Shown: positions 1-6,589 of the stretch, piece after piece
Layout: every line of letters begins with the position of its first letter
How positions within the stretch are numbered: position 1 is the stretch's first letter
DNA from: an uncultured Ilumatobacter sp.
GTDB lineage: Bacteria; Actinomycetota; Acidimicrobiia; Acidimicrobiales; Ilumatobacteraceae
Length of the DNA: 11,897 nt
Direction of reading: 5' to 3'
Assembly: GCA_937905835.1 (NCBI GenBank)
Contig: CALCXK010000075.1
Location: 1-11,897 of the forward strand
Program-made: the position numbers and the translations under genes
The notes under the pieces: generated by a model
What the model was told of the DNA's origin: nothing
Seen by the model: only the letters and a program-made list of their open reading frames with translations
The model's database searches: none

Positions 1-95
1 GCTGCTGGTGTGGCGTCATCGCTACCGCATGCCGCAAAAATCAGGCCAGCAGCCATGATCCCCGCTACAGAACGTTGAATACGTGATGTTCTCAT
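1..95 (-). CDS. Lipoprotein, probable ABC substrate-binding protein (N-terminus only, cut by window edge)
   Basis: Only the first 31 codons are inside the window. They encode a lipoprotein signal peptide: basic n-region (MRTSRIQR), hydrophobic core, then a lipobox ending FAAC with Cys23 as the likely lipidated residue, followed by GSDDATPA, the polar linker usual after such a cysteine. The start at 95 is fixed by a strong ribosome binding site, AGGGGGAG, with a 3-nt spacer (AAC) before the ATG. The gene lies 139 bp downstream of livM on the same strand, the place where a HAAT-family periplasmic-type binding protein (LivJ/LivK-like) would be expected, since the four other transporter parts are present and none is a binding protein. 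The assignment rests on the signal peptide and position, because the binding domain itself is out of view. It could be another lipoprotein. Confidence 0.7.
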   Translation of the reverse strand, partial: MRTSRIQRSVAGIMAAGLIFAACGSDDATPA

Positions 96-234
96 GTTCT
101 CCCCCTAATGGTAATGGTTTGGTTGATACCGATTGCTCGGCGTTACACCGGTGACGACCGGACGCCCTTACTCGACGATGTCGTCAAGCCAATAGCTTCC
201 CTACGCACCGAGATCTTTCTCTTCATGTTGGGAG
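96..234. other. livM to binding-protein gap
   Basis: This 139-bp gap holds no gene. It contains a 12-bp palindrome at 174-185 (GACGATGTCGTC, 5-bp arms), 49 bp past the livM stop, and CACCGGTG at 146-153. Either could form a small hairpin in the operon mRNA, but no T-tract follows, so a true terminator is not supported. A TACCAT box at 108-113 on the minus strand lies about 7 nt before a possible transcript start, but no convincing -35 is seen. The gap could let the binding protein be expressed at a different level from the permease genes, which is inference. Confidence 0.35.
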
Positions 235-1443
235 TCAGACTGTAGTCGGCTGGCTCCCGTCGTCCGCACTCGAGCCGAGCGCAGGCGTCTGCGGCAGTAC
301 TCGTACAAATCGGTCGCGGATCTTTCGGACGCCGGAGACGACGCCGCCTGGCATCACAAACGTGATGATGATCAGGCCGGCACCAAGAATCAACCCGCCA
401 GTGGGGCCCTGGAGCCAACGTTCCGGAATGCCCGGCAGGTTTTGAGTCGACGATGCCCAGTCAGGAACGAAGGCAATGACCAAGCCGCCGATCGCTGCGC
501 CAGACAATGTGCCGACACCGCCCACGACCATGCCGACAATGAACAGGATCGAGATGAGCTGCGTGAAGTCGCCTTCGGACGCTATGCCGAGCTCAGCAAC
601 GTAGATCATGCCGCCGACGCCGCCGAGGGCAGAAGCAACACCGAATGACATCGTCTTGTGAAAACTGAGGCTCATCCCATTGACAGCTGCCGAAGTCTCG
701 TTGTCACGGACTGCACGGATTGCCCGGCCAGGCCGACTCTTAATGAGGTTACTCACCAGTTTGAAGCAGATGAGAGCGAGCATGACCATCATCAAGAACG
801 TCCAGACGCGCTGTTCCTCTTTGCTCGACATTCCGCCACCGTCACCGAAGTACTGGCCAATAAGCGGCAACTTGTGCAATGCGTCAACGATGCCGTCGAG
901 CGGCAGCCAGCTCGGCGGAACGAAGTCAGAATCGACCTGCTTGCCAGCGGCGCCTCCGGTGTACGGAAGCAAAAAGTCGAGTTTGATGAGCGAGGGAAAG
1001 ATCGCTGCCAAACCCAGCGTGACAAGTGCCAAGTACAGGCCCTTAATCCTCAGTGCCGGAATGCCAAACAGGAGGCCGAATACGAAGCAGACCGGAACCA
1101 CAACGAGCAGTGACGTGAACCATGCCCAGTGCTGATCGGCGACGAGCCAGGCGGAAATGTAGGCACCGGTTCCGAAGAAGAAGCCCTGACCCAGCGACAA
1201 CTGGCCGGTAAAGCCAGCAACCACTTGCAGCCCGAGGATTGCGACCATAAACGAGATTGCTTTGGTGACACGAGTGATGCTCAGCTTGTAGCTATTGTCG
1301 AAGAGCGTGATCGAGCCGGTGTCGTTGTACGCGAACGCAACGATCAGAACCAGCAGGGCGAGCATCGCAAACCCGGCGAACTTGTAGGCGCGGTAGCGAT
1401 TCGTGCCCTCAGTGAAGACGAATTTTGGTGATGTTGTAGACAT
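235..1443 (-). CDS. livM: Branched-chain amino acid ABC transporter permease LivM
   Basis: Inner-membrane permease of a HAAT-family ABC importer for branched-chain or related amino acids; it should pair with LivH to form the channel. The 402-residue product is rich in membrane helices. Family landmarks are the block GFTGQLSLGQG..GTGAY (residues 77-95), PALRIKGLYLALVTLG (129-144), the cytoplasmic loop that contacts the ATPases, SRPGRAIRAVRDNETSA (236-252, with D247), and FIVGMVVGGVGTLSGAAIGG (301-320). The C-terminal tail from about 373 is polar and variable. The ATG at 1443 is chosen because GAGGAA precedes it by 5 nt and overlaps the livH stop, and because homology begins just after it. The frame stays open upstream to 1620, but that part overlaps livH and has no permease character. 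Substrate is inferred from the family; polar amino acids, amides or urea are transported by relatives. Confidence 0.93.
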   Translation of the reverse strand: MSTTSPKFVFTEGTNRYRAYKFAGFAMLALLVLIVAFAYNDTGSITLFDNSYKLSITRVTKAISFMVAILGLQVVAGFTGQLSLGQGFFFGTGAYISAWLVADQHWAWFTSLLVVVPVCFVFGLLFGIPALRIKGLYLALVTLGLAAIFPSLIKLDFLLPYTGGAAGKQVDSDFVPPSWLPLDGIVDALHKLPLIGQYFGDGGGMSSKEEQRVWTFLMMVMLALICFKLVSNLIKSRPGRAIRAVRDNETSAAVNGMSLSFHKTMSFGVASALGGVGGMIYVAELGIASEGDFTQLISILFIVGMVVGGVGTLSGAAIGGLVIAFVPDWASSTQNLPGIPERWLQGPTGGLILGAGLIIITFVMPGGVVSGVRKIRDRFVRVLPQTPALGSSADDGSQPTTV

Positions 1444-1450
1444 TTTTTCC

Positions 1451-2341
1451 TCAGACCCGTTCGACTTGCGGCGTGCCGAACAGCCCAGATGGTTTGAACA
1501 GCAAGACCAACATGAGCACCGCCACAGCGGCAAGCAAGCTGAGCTCACTCGGGATACCGAGATACGGCACCCCAATCGATTGAACGAGACCAATGGCGAG
1601 ACCGCCGGCGATCGCTCCACCGAGGCTGTCGAGACCGCCGAGTGCAGCAGCCGAGACGGCGAAGATGAGGCCGGTGACCATCACGTTCGGTTCGAGCTGG
1701 CGGAACGGCGAGGCAACGAAGACGCAGACGCCAAGGGTGCCGACTGCGGCAGCAATCGCCCAGCCGAACTGCAACGTCGGGCCGACCCTGATACCAGCGA
1801 GTTCACTCGACTCAAGGTTCGATGACACCGCTCGAAAAGCAAGTCCGATCTTGGTCATGTTGAGGAGCAGCGTGAGGCCGCCAGCAACAACTACGATGGT
1901 GGTGATCGTGCCGATCGTGTACCAGGAGAGCGTCGCCGTATTCCAAGTCAGGGCATTACCGGAGGGGAACAGTTCGGGGAATGCGCGAGGGTCGAACCGC
2001 CAGACAATGCCGGCAAGTGCGTTGATCGCGAGGAACAGTCCGAGCGTAATGATGACGAGCGGCAAGTGATCTGAAGGGTCGAACGGCCGGATCAGCGTGC
2101 GCTCGATGCCCGCTGCGAGGACTGCGGTGATCGCCATCGCGCCAACGACGGCAATCCACATCGGGAGACCGCGTTCGGTCGCGAGCACGAGGGCGACGAA
2201 TCCGCCGAACATCGCGAACTCGCCTTGGGCAAAGTTGATCAGGGTGGTCGCCTTGAAGATCATGACCAAGGCCATGGCAATCAGGGCGTAGGTGGCTCCG
2301 TTGGACAGGCCATCGGAGATGCGATTGAGAAAGAGTTCCAT
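1451..2341 (-). CDS. livH: Branched-chain amino acid ABC transporter permease LivH
   Basis: Second membrane subunit of the HAAT importer, partner of LivM. It has 296 residues, the usual length for LivH. The N-terminal family block NGATYALIAMAL...TTLINFAQGEFAMFGGF spans residues 14-48, the ATPase-contact loop TKIGLAFRAVSSNLESSELAGIRV spans about 163-186, and a Gly/Ala-rich helix pair (about 226-253) precedes the typical C-terminus KPSGLFGTP (283-291). Eight or so hydrophobic segments are visible. The start ATG at 2341 lies 12 bp after the livF stop, with only a modest GGGAA ribosome site upstream, so translation may be coupled to livF. Its stop codon overlaps the ribosome binding site of livM, so the four transporter genes are almost certainly one mRNA. 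As for LivM, the exact amino acid carried cannot be read from the sequence. Confidence 0.93.
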   Translation of the reverse strand: MELFLNRISDGLSNGATYALIAMALVMIFKATTLINFAQGEFAMFGGFVALVLATERGLPMWIAVVGAMAITAVLAAGIERTLIRPFDPSDHLPLVIITLGLFLAINALAGIVWRFDPRAFPELFPSGNALTWNTATLSWYTIGTITTIVVVAGGLTLLLNMTKIGLAFRAVSSNLESSELAGIRVGPTLQFGWAIAAAVGTLGVCVFVASPFRQLEPNVMVTGLIFAVSAAALGGLDSLGGAIAGGLAIGLVQSIGVPYLGIPSELSLLAAVAVLMLVLLFKPSGLFGTPQVERV

Positions 2342-2353
2342 TGATGTTTCCCG

Positions 2354-3085
2354 TCAGACTCCGAGGTAGGCCTTGCGGATGGCATCGTCGTTGATCAATT
2401 CGTCGGCCGGACCTTCGGTGAAGATCGCTCCAGACTCGAGGACGTAGCCCCGGTCGCCGATGCCGAGTGCAAGCTGTGCGTTCTGTTCAACCAAGAGCAT
2501 CGTTGTGCCAGTCTCCTTGTTAATTTCGGCGAAGCGCTCGAACAACTCCGCCACGATGATCGGGGCCAGCCCGAGTGACGGTTCGTCGAGCAATAACAGG
2601 CTAGGTCGAGACATGAGTGCTCGAGAGACGGCAAGCATCTGCTGCTCACCGCCGGAAAGCGAACCGGCACGCTGGTTCTTGCGCTCCCGGAGAACGGGGT
2701 AGACGTCGAACCACTGCTCGATATCTGTATCGATCTCGTTGTCGTCTCGGATATAGGCACCGACTCGGAGGTTGTCCTCGACGGACAACTCGGGAAGCGT
2801 GCCCCGGCCCTGCGGCACATGTGCGACACCTTTGCGCACGAGGTCGGGGGCGTTCGCAGTACTGATGTCCTCGCCACGCAGCTTGACCGAGCCCGTGCGG
2901 GCAATCATGCCCGACACCGCTCGCAGCGTCGTGGTCTTGCCCGCGCCATTGGCACCGAGGATGACCACGATCTCGCCGTCGGCGACGTGGAAGTCCAGGC
3001 CGTGGAGGACCTGAATCTGGCCGTAACCGCCTTCAAGACCCTTGACGTCGAGGACGAGTTCGGGCGATGTACTGGTTTCGCTCAT
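2354..3085 (-). CDS. livF: Branched-chain amino acid ABC transporter ATP-binding protein LivF
   Basis: Cytoplasmic ATPase subunit that powers the HAAT importer as a heterodimer with LivG. The 243 residues carry every ABC motif: Walker A GANGAGKT (44-51, Lys50), Q-loop PQGRG (Gln92), signature LSGGEQQ (143-149), Walker B LLLLDEPS (163-170, Asp167 and catalytic Glu168), and VEQN (199-202), where LivF proteins carry Gln in place of the usual switch His. That Gln separates LivF from LivG and supports the subunit assignment. The C-terminus AYLGV is also the family ending. Its start codon overlaps the livG stop (ATGA, 4 bp), a sign of translational coupling and matched subunit amounts. Confidence 0.95.
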   Translation of the reverse strand: MSETSTSPELVLDVKGLEGGYGQIQVLHGLDFHVADGEIVVILGANGAGKTTTLRAVSGMIARTGSVKLRGEDISTANAPDLVRKGVAHVPQGRGTLPELSVEDNLRVGAYIRDDNEIDTDIEQWFDVYPVLRERKNQRAGSLSGGEQQMLAVSRALMSRPSLLLLDEPSLGLAPIIVAELFERFAEINKETGTTMLLVEQNAQLALGIGDRGYVLESGAIFTEGPADELINDDAIRKAYLGV

Positions 3086-3843
3086 GCGGGTGCTCCTAGG
3101 TACGCCTCGATCACGGCGGGGTTCTCTTGCACTTCGGCAGGAAGGCCCTCAGCGATCTTGCGGCCGAAGTCGAGAACAACGACGTTCTCGGAAATGCTCA
3201 TTACGAGCCCCATGTGGTGCTCGACGAGGAGGATGGTCAGGTTGTAGTCGGTCCGAATTTTTTGGATCACGACCGACAGTTCTTCGACTTCGCTGTGCGT
3301 GAGGCCGGTCGCGGGTTCGTCAAGCATCAGGAGTTTGGGATGGCCGATGAGGCAGCGGGCGAGTTCGATTCGCTTGAGCGTGCCGTAGGGAAGGCCGGCG
3401 CACTGCTGGAAGGCGAAACCTGCGAGGCCAAGGTCGGACAGAATCGCGTACGCCTCGGAGGCCAGCTCCCTTTCTTCCTTCTTGCGCCCGATGTTGAGCA
3501 TCGCGGTCCCAAAGTTCTGCTTGCTTCGCACGTGAGCACCAGCCATCACGTTCTCGATCACGCTCATGCGTGGCCAGAGCGCCAAGTTCTGGAACGTCCG
3601 AAAGATGCCGGTCTTGGCAATCAAGTGTGGCGGCGTTTTCAACAGGTCGACCCCGTTGAAGCTCAGTGATCCAGCGGTCGGGTCATAGATGCGACTGATG
3701 ACGTTAAACATCGTCGTCTTCCCCGCGCCGTTGGGACCGATGAGGCCACAAATCTGTCCTTCTTCGATGTCGAAAGTCATCCCGCTGAGAGCAACAATGC
3801 CCCCGAACCTGACTTCGACATCTTTCACTTCCAGCAGTGCCAT
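3082..3843 (-). CDS. livG: Branched-chain amino acid ABC transporter ATP-binding protein LivG
   Basis: First gene of the operon and second ATPase subunit of the importer. The 253 residues include Walker A GPNGAGKTT (36-44, Lys42), the Q-loop in FRTFQN (Gln85), a LivG-type signature LPYGTLKRIELAR (151-163), Walker B LLMLDEPATGL (171-181, Asp175/Glu176) and the switch His209 in VEHH. The insertion between Q-loop and signature (about 104-135) is usual for LivG. The ATG at 3843 is preceded by AGGGGG 10 nt upstream and begins directly at the ABC domain (MALLEVKDVEVRFGG). The frame remains open upstream to 3984, but those 47 residues have no family resemblance and run through the promoter region. 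The gene is divergent from the metallopeptidase gene. Confidence 0.94.
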   Translation of the reverse strand: MALLEVKDVEVRFGGIVALSGMTFDIEEGQICGLIGPNGAGKTTMFNVISRIYDPTAGSLSFNGVDLLKTPPHLIAKTGIFRTFQNLALWPRMSVIENVMAGAHVRSKQNFGTAMLNIGRKKEERELASEAYAILSDLGLAGFAFQQCAGLPYGTLKRIELARCLIGHPKLLMLDEPATGLTHSEVEELSVVIQKIRTDYNLTILLVEHHMGLVMSISENVVVLDFGRKIAEGLPAEVQENPAVIEAYLGAPA

Positions 3844-3948
3844 CGACGTAAAACCCCCTGATGTTCGTCGGTGTGTTGGGGAACGCATCTCGCTGCCCCA
3901 ATCGGCCAAAGAACCATTAAGTTCAAGGACGACGCGCGCAACATAGCA
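3844..3948 (-). promoter_or_regulatory. liv operon promoter and leader
   Basis: On the minus strand an extended -10 box, TGCTATGTT, lies at 3940-3948, which would give a leader of about 90 nt before livG. No clear -35 is seen, as is common when the TG extension is present. Inside the leader is an inverted repeat TTGGGG...CCCCAA (3876-3881 with 3896-3901, 14-nt loop), followed by the livG ribosome site AGGGGG (3854-3859). The downstream CCCC arm of the hairpin could instead pair with that ribosome site. The promoter is a motif-based prediction only. Confidence 0.4.
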
Positions 3949-4046
3949 GGAAGCCGCAGTGGGTTTAGACTCCAAACGGCCCACGTTGCAAAGGCGAGAG
4001 GATCCGAAATCCTGGCCGCCGATGCGAGTCAGTAAACGTCCGTGCC

Positions 4047-4052
4047 TAGAGT
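4047..4052 (+). promoter_or_regulatory. -10 box of leaderless promoter for the metallopeptidase gene
   Basis: TAGAGT followed by exactly 7 nt (CAAAGGT) and then GTG at 4060. The expected transcript start coincides with the GTG, so the mRNA would be leaderless. No Shine-Dalgarno at a workable distance precedes either this GTG or the one at 4042. The same spacing recurs at other genes in this window. Confidence 0.5.
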
Positions 4053-4059
4053 CAAAGGT

Positions 4060-5619
4060 GTGCAGACCACGCGACTGACCGCACTGCTGCTCACCATCGG
4101 GCTGAGCGCTGCAGCATGCGGCACCGACGTCGCGGTGACCGCTACTCGCTCCGATGCCTCGGCAGGAGCAACCAGCGCGCCACCGTTCGAACCAGAAACG
4201 CCTGGTATGGGCGTGCCCACCACCTCTGGCAACGAGACCACGAGCTCCACCGAGCCGGCCAACACACCTCCGGCGACGGCACCAGTCGTCATCGATTCCG
4301 AGGCCATCAACTTCGGTCCGGACAAGCCAGTCCAGCCGTACGACGACTTCCTCCTCGCCACGCTCGCCGACCTCGACGCCTGGTGGGAGCAGACCTATCC
4401 CGAGGTGTACGGCGAGGCTTGGCTACCGCTCGAAGGCGACGTGTATGCCGCGTACCCGCAGCGGCCCGATGATCTTCCCGGTTGCGGCGAGCCCCGCACG
4501 TCATACGACGATGTTCAACAGTTCGTGGCGTTCTACTGCGGCATCGACGACTTCATTGTCTACGACGACGGCGACGGCGGCCTACTCGCCCAACTCGCCG
4601 ACAACTTCGGCGCCGGAACAATCGGCATCGTTTTGGCTCACGAGTACGGCCACGCCGTCCAACAGCGCAGCGGTGTCCTGCGACAAAACCTCCCGACGGT
4701 CACGACCGAGCAGCAGGCCGACTGCTTCGCCGGTGCGTGGGCGGGCCGCGCAGCACGCGGCGAAGGTGGCATCACGTTCTCCGACGCCGACGTTCGCGCC
4801 GGTCTGATTGCCATGCTCGAAGTGCGCGACCCCGTTGGCATCGACCAGTTCGCGCCTGGCGGCCACGGATCCGGGTTCGACCGGGTCGGCGCCTTCCAGG
4901 TCGGCTTCGTTCAAGGCGCAGTTCGCTGCGGCAACCTCATCGACGATCCGCTCCCGCTGATGCCTAACCAGTTCAACGACCCGGACGACTTCACCAACGA
5001 AGGCAATGCACCGTTCGGATTCGAGCTCGGCGATCCGGAGACCGGCAAGGGCGCCGAGTTGTTCGGGTTCCTCGTGCCCGACCTCAACCTCTTCTGGGGC
5101 GTCGACGCTGCAGTCCCCGGCTTCACCCCGCTCACGCTCGTCCCTGTCCAGAGCGAGGCCGAGGCAGCATGTGCGGATCTCGAGCCCGGCCTCCAGAACG
5201 GCGCTGCCCTGTGTCCGTCAAACAACATCGTCTTCCTCAACGAGCCGGTTGCTCGCAACCTATACAAACAAAAAACATTCGGCGACTTCTCGTTGGGCTA
5301 CCTGATCGGCGTGGCCTGGGCCGAAGCCGCCCAGCGCTCACTCGGATCAACTCTCGAAGGCGAACGTCGGGAGCTGATCAACGACTGCCTCGCCGGGGCC
5401 TGGGTACAAACAGTCATCCCCGTCGACTTCCAACTGTCCCAACCTCGCGCCGAGGGCCGGACGTCCATCGTGTCGCCCGGCGACCTCGACGAAGCTGTTC
5501 GCACCGCCATCCTGATCGGCGACCTCAGCGCGGACGACGATGTGCTCGGTAGCCCGTTCGAGAAGATCGACGCATTCCGCGACGGCGTTATCGGTGGGCT
5601 CGACGCCTGCACCAACTAA
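4060..5619 (+). CDS. Lipoprotein zinc metallopeptidase with two tandem domains, the second lacking HExxH
   Basis: A secreted, probably membrane-anchored zinc peptidase of the neutral zinc metallopeptidase (YpfJ/Zn_peptidase-like) type, 519 residues. The signal peptide MQTTRLTALLLTIGLSAAAC ends in a likely lipobox Cys20, followed by a Ser/Thr/Pro linker to about 75. The active domain has HEYGH (194-198) and EQQADCFAGAW (217-227), where Glu217 or Asp221 probably completes the zinc site. Residues about 365-517 repeat the whole domain: TFG...AQRSLG, NDCLAGAW (441-448) and the end block ending at Cys517. In this copy HEYGH is replaced by VAWAE (418-422), so it should be inactive. Each half has four cysteines (142, 160, 222, 290 and 371, 385, 443, 517). 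GTG 4060 is preferred over GTG 4042 because a TANNNT box sits 7 nt upstream; 4042 would add six residues. The substrate is unknown. Confidence 0.85.
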   Translation: MQTTRLTALLLTIGLSAAACGTDVAVTATRSDASAGATSAPPFEPETPGMGVPTTSGNETTSSTEPANTPPATAPVVIDSEAINFGPDKPVQPYDDFLLATLADLDAWWEQTYPEVYGEAWLPLEGDVYAAYPQRPDDLPGCGEPRTSYDDVQQFVAFYCGIDDFIVYDDGDGGLLAQLADNFGAGTIGIVLAHEYGHAVQQRSGVLRQNLPTVTTEQQADCFAGAWAGRAARGEGGITFSDADVRAGLIAMLEVRDPVGIDQFAPGGHGSGFDRVGAFQVGFVQGAVRCGNLIDDPLPLMPNQFNDPDDFTNEGNAPFGFELGDPETGKGAELFGFLVPDLNLFWGVDAAVPGFTPLTLVPVQSEAEAACADLEPGLQNGAALCPSNNIVFLNEPVARNLYKQKTFGDFSLGYLIGVAWAEAAQRSLGSTLEGERRELINDCLAGAWVQTVIPVDFQLSQPRAEGRTSIVSPGDLDEAVRTAILIGDLSADDDVLGSPFEKIDAFRDGVIGGLDACTN

Positions 5620-5622
5620 CGC

Positions 5623-6567
5623 TCAGTTCAGCTCGCTCGCGATCATCGCAGCCAACTCGACCGGACGATCGCCTTGCACACTGTGACCGGCACCATCGAC
5701 GAGATGCACCACCATGGCAGGTTGTAGCCGTCGCGCCTCCGCCACATCGGCGTCATCGACGACTGGTGAGAGCGATCCACGGACCAGCGTGAGCGGGCAT
5801 GTCACGCTGGCGAAGTCGTCCCACATCGGGTTGCGCGTTTCGTCGCTGATCACATCAGCTTCCGGCATGCCTGACGATTCACCTTCGCTGCTTTCGACGC
5901 GATTGGTCCGGTCGTAGTTCCACTGCCACGACCCGTCAGCGACCGGATGTGCGTTGTGCAAAATCCCCCGCCGCAGCGACGATTCGGATCGAGTCGGATT
6001 GAACTCGATCGTCCTCGCCAGGAGGTCGTCGAAGCTCGTGAACGACTGCGGGCCGTTGACGAAATCGATGATCGCCTTGGCCTTCTTCTGATTGACCCCT
6101 GGCGTGATGTCGACCATCACAAGCGACTGCACCAGGTCGGGATGCCGGTTGGCCAGCATCATCGACGTCAATCCGCCGAGCGACATGCCGACGACGAGGC
6201 GCGCATCTGGCGCATGCCGACGAACCGCTGCGGCGACGTCATCAGCAAGATTCGCTGGCGAGTACGCCCCGTCCGAACGCCACGAGGAGTGCCCGTGGCC
6301 CGGCAGGTCAACAGCAAGTGCCGATCGGCCAAGTGCCAGTGCCACCGTGTCCCAGGTGTGAGCGTTCTGCGCACCTCCGTGAACGAAGACGACCTCGGCA
6401 GCATCGGGCTGCCCCCAGGACAGCGCGCTGAGTGAGCGACCGTCATCCAGTTCCACATCGCAGCGAACGACAGTTGGGATGGCCACATCCAGACCGAACT
6501 CGGCGATGTTCTCGTGGAACAACCCGAATTCGTCGTAGTGGGCTGGCGGACCGGCAGTGTCGCTCAC
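5623..6567 (-). CDS. Alpha/beta hydrolase
   Basis: A 314-residue cytoplasmic alpha/beta-hydrolase fold enzyme; no signal peptide is seen. The oxyanion-region HGG (63-65) follows strand VVFVHGG, DLPGHGHS (87-94) matches the family block after the next strand, the nucleophile elbow is GMSLGG (Ser129), and the catalytic His is His295 in DGAGHS. The acid is probably Asp271 or Asp272 after LVRGSLSPVV, or Asp153 in MVDITP; I cannot decide by eye. The first 35 residues (FGLFHENIAEFGL) are an extension before the core. The start is GTG at 6567, supported by TAGCGT exactly 7 nt upstream and no Shine-Dalgarno. It ends 3 bp from the metallopeptidase stop, convergently. The substrate cannot be told; esterase, lactonase or C-C bond hydrolase are all possible. 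Confidence 0.88.
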   Translation of the reverse strand: MSDTAGPPAHYDEFGLFHENIAEFGLDVAIPTVVRCDVELDDGRSLSALSWGQPDAAEVVFVHGGAQNAHTWDTVALALGRSALAVDLPGHGHSSWRSDGAYSPANLADDVAAAVRRHAPDARLVVGMSLGGLTSMMLANRHPDLVQSLVMVDITPGVNQKKAKAIIDFVNGPQSFTSFDDLLARTIEFNPTRSESSLRRGILHNAHPVADGSWQWNYDRTNRVESSEGESSGMPEADVISDETRNPMWDDFASVTCPLTLVRGSLSPVVDDADVAEARRLQPAMVVHLVDGAGHSVQGDRPVELAAMIASELN

Positions 6568-6574
6568 CTGATCG

Positions 6575-6580
6575 ACGCTA
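6575..6580 (-). promoter_or_regulatory. -10 box of leaderless promoter for the alpha/beta hydrolase gene
   Basis: On the minus strand TAGCGT is followed by CGATCAG (7 nt) and GTG at 6567. It lies in the 22-bp gap after the L,D-transpeptidase stop, so the hydrolase probably has its own promoter whose -35 region falls within the 3' end of the upstream gene. A doubled AGCGC directly precedes the box. Confidence 0.5.
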
Positions 6581-6589
6581 GCGCTGCGC

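Noticed and set aside
174..185. GACGATGTCGTC palindrome as a transcription terminator after livM
   Set aside because: The arms are only 5 bp, no T-tract follows, and the downstream lipoprotein gene appears to belong to the same operon.
1444..1620. A 59-residue in-frame upstream extension of livM
   Set aside because: It overlaps the end of livH in another frame, shows Cys/Arg/Ser-rich antisense-like composition, and a good ribosome site precedes the ATG at 1443.
442..3669. Several plus-strand open frames of 70-180 codons opposite the liv genes
   Set aside because: They are shadows of high-GC codon use in the well-supported minus-strand genes, with charged, low-information translations and no motifs.
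3844..3984. A 47-residue in-frame upstream extension of livG
   Set aside because: It has no ABC-family resemblance, runs through the promoter and leader, and the ATG at 3843 has a strong ribosome site and starts at the domain edge.
5581..5619. A GGCGT...ACGCC stem near the end of the metallopeptidase gene as a terminator
   Set aside because: It has only 5-bp arms with a 14-nt loop, lies inside the coding region and has no T-tract.
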